Source: GCA-2701705 sp036163455 (lineage in GTDB: Bacteria > Pseudomonadota > Gammaproteobacteria > GCA-002705445 > GCA-002716945). Taken from it: 24,718 nt of DNA. The stretch is taken from assembly GCA_036163455.1 (NCBI GenBank), contig JAYZKL010000040.1:1-24718 (forward strand). The letters run 5' to 3'. The notes under the pieces were generated by a model that did no database searches, was not told the DNA's origin, and saw only the letters and a list, made by a program, of their open reading frames with translations. This document shows, in pieces, positions 23,856 through 24,718 of this stretch. The stretch's first letter is position 1; every line of letters starts with the position of its first letter. The translations under genes and the position numbers were made by a program.

Positions 23856-24377
23856 ATGAATAAAACACTTCCCATAATTTTAATTTCTTTTCTTTTTGCT
23901 GGTTGTATTACCACACAACACACCATGATTGAGCAGAAATGTGTTTACAAAGATGAGATTAAAGTTACTACTAACATCGATAGAGAAGAAACAAAGATTA
24001 ACGAATTATATTCAATAGATGTGGAGAATAGGCAAAGAAAATGTATTGTTGACTTAAGTATTAAAACTAAAGAGTGGCACAGACTTAAAGGGGAATATGT
24101 CTATGGAACAAACATTTCTGAAGATGAGGCATGCGAGAATGCAAAAAAAAATGCGATGAAAAAATTTGTCGATAAAAACTTTAATAGTTTAGTGACCAAC
24201 ATTCAGTTGATTAATTGTTCTGAGGTACAGGCTGATAGAGAAGTCATAGCAATAAATGTTGAAAAACCGTTGCCTAGCGGGGAAGATCAAAAAGGGGTCT
24301 TATCAAGTATTTGGGACTCTATGGATCAAAAAACGAAGGATGATATAATAACATCTGTATTCTTCTTAATTTTCTGA
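23856..24377 (+). CDS. Uncharacterised lipoprotein
   Basis: A 173-residue predicted lipoprotein with lipobox LFAGC, acylated Cys17. The mature part is mostly charged and hydrophilic. ISEDEACENAKKNAMKKFVDKNF forms a helix rich in Ala/Lys of the kind seen in LPP20-like envelope proteins, preceded by beta-rich stretches with Cys28, Cys58 and Cys93; Cys120 follows it. I recognise no named family. The ATG at 23856 is 6 bp after a TAAAAT, so the start of transcription may coincide with translation. A second lipoprotein gene starts 12 bp after its stop, and the two are probably functionally linked. Confidence 0.75.
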   Translation: MNKTLPIILISFLFAGCITTQHTMIEQKCVYKDEIKVTTNIDREETKINELYSIDVENRQRKCIVDLSIKTKEWHRLKGEYVYGTNISEDEACENAKKNAMKKFVDKNFNSLVTNIQLINCSEVQADREVIAINVEKPLPSGEDQKGVLSSIWDSMDQKTKDDIITSVFFLIF

Positions 24378-24383
24378 TGTTAA
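24375..24383 (+). promoter_or_regulatory. Extended -10 before the last lipoprotein gene (TGTTAAAAT)
   Basis: TGTTAAAAT ends six bases (AATACT) before the ATG at 24390. The same AATACT follows the NUDIX -10. It overlaps the stop codon of the preceding lipoprotein gene, so the second gene could have its own promoter with a leaderless transcript. In a sequence this AT-rich a chance match is quite possible. Confidence 0.4.
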
Positions 24384-24389
24384 AATAAT

Positions 24390-24718
24390 ACTATGAAAAA
24401 TATAATTCTTGTAATAATTGGTTCTTTTCTGGTTTCTTGTGCAACAGTACCTGGAGACTCTGGTTTCATACCTGAAAATCGCCATCAGGCAATTGAGCAC
24501 ATAATTAAAATTTCACCGGATTGGTTCAAAAAACCACTAACTTCTGAATCAGCAATTTATGCTGCAGCAACGGCAGTCTCGAAAGATTATCAAATGTCAA
24601 TCAAGAAGGCGACGCTTTACGCAAAGGTAGAACTGGCAGATAAAATTAGTGGCAATATTGTAGCAGAAGATACAACGATGAGTATGGAAAAGTATGTTGG
24701 AGAGAAATTGACAACTGC
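24390..24718 (+). CDS. Lipoprotein, LPP20-like (partial, cut by the window end)
   Basis: An open frame from ATG 24390 to the last base, at least 109 residues. The signal peptide MKNIILVIIGSFLVSC has a lipobox ending in Cys16. The segment ISPDWFKKPLTSESAIYAAATAVSKDYQMSIKKATLYAKVELADKI fits, in pieces, the pattern of LPP20/penicillin-binding-protein-activator-like lipoproteins: a PxW opening, then an Ala-rich helix with A-L-A-x-x-E-L-A-D-x-I. The family call is tentative. It lies 12 bp after the previous lipoprotein gene on the same strand. Confidence 0.7.

Overview
This is a strongly AT-rich, very densely packed bacterial chromosome segment. It carries about 30 protein genes and one tRNA. No gap exceeds about 115 bp, and no transposase, integrase, CRISPR array or phage gene is visible. 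The heptose LPS genes (hldD, waaF and a WaaE-like transferase), the gene order rpsP-rimM-trmD-rplS and folK beside panB/panC point to a Gram-negative proteobacterium. A streamlined marine gammaproteobacterium of the SAR86 kind is my best guess. That is an inference from composition, compactness and gene content, not a database match.

Layout. (1) 1-5293, plus strand: the translation/RNA-modification cluster (3' end of rpsP, then rimM, trmD, rplS) runs almost without gaps into folK, a deoxynucleoside kinase, panB, panC, panD and a small cupin. (2) 5290-6874, minus strand: purE-purK of purine synthesis. (3) 6990-12841: a cell-envelope block. It has hldD-waaF on plus, a GT9 transferase and a UDP-glucuronate decarboxylase (UDP-xylose synthase) on minus, then a GT4 and a WaaE-like GT2 on plus. 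Together they look like LPS core assembly with a probable pentose branch. (4) 12834-15044, minus strand: a three-gene operon of a radical-SAM ArsS-like enzyme and two glycosyltransferases of the families tied to arsenosugar biosynthesis. No ArsM methyltransferase lies in the window. (5) 15084-19191, plus strand: a TldD/TldE protease pair and gltX. (6) 19188-24718: an exported dienelactone-hydrolase-like protein (minus), tRNA-Glu(UUC), an operon of a zinc-ribbon NUDIX hydrolase with two uncharacterised envelope proteins, another GT9 transferase (minus), a fumarylacetoacetate-hydrolase-family enzyme, and two consecutive lipoproteins, the last cut by the window end.

Four things stand out. The arsenosugar-type operon sits in a tiny accessory niche. 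All five convergent gene pairs overlap at their 3' ends, by 4 to 14 bp. Several first-in-operon genes have (extended) -10 promoter motifs so close to the start codon that leaderless or very short-leader mRNAs are predicted. Ribosomal protein S16 has an A/E/K-rich tail encoded by 45-bp repeats. I see no large novel system. The best candidates for undescribed biology are the NUDIX/secreted/membrane-protein operon, the lipoprotein pair with its TACC-repeat upstream region, and the transcript architecture.
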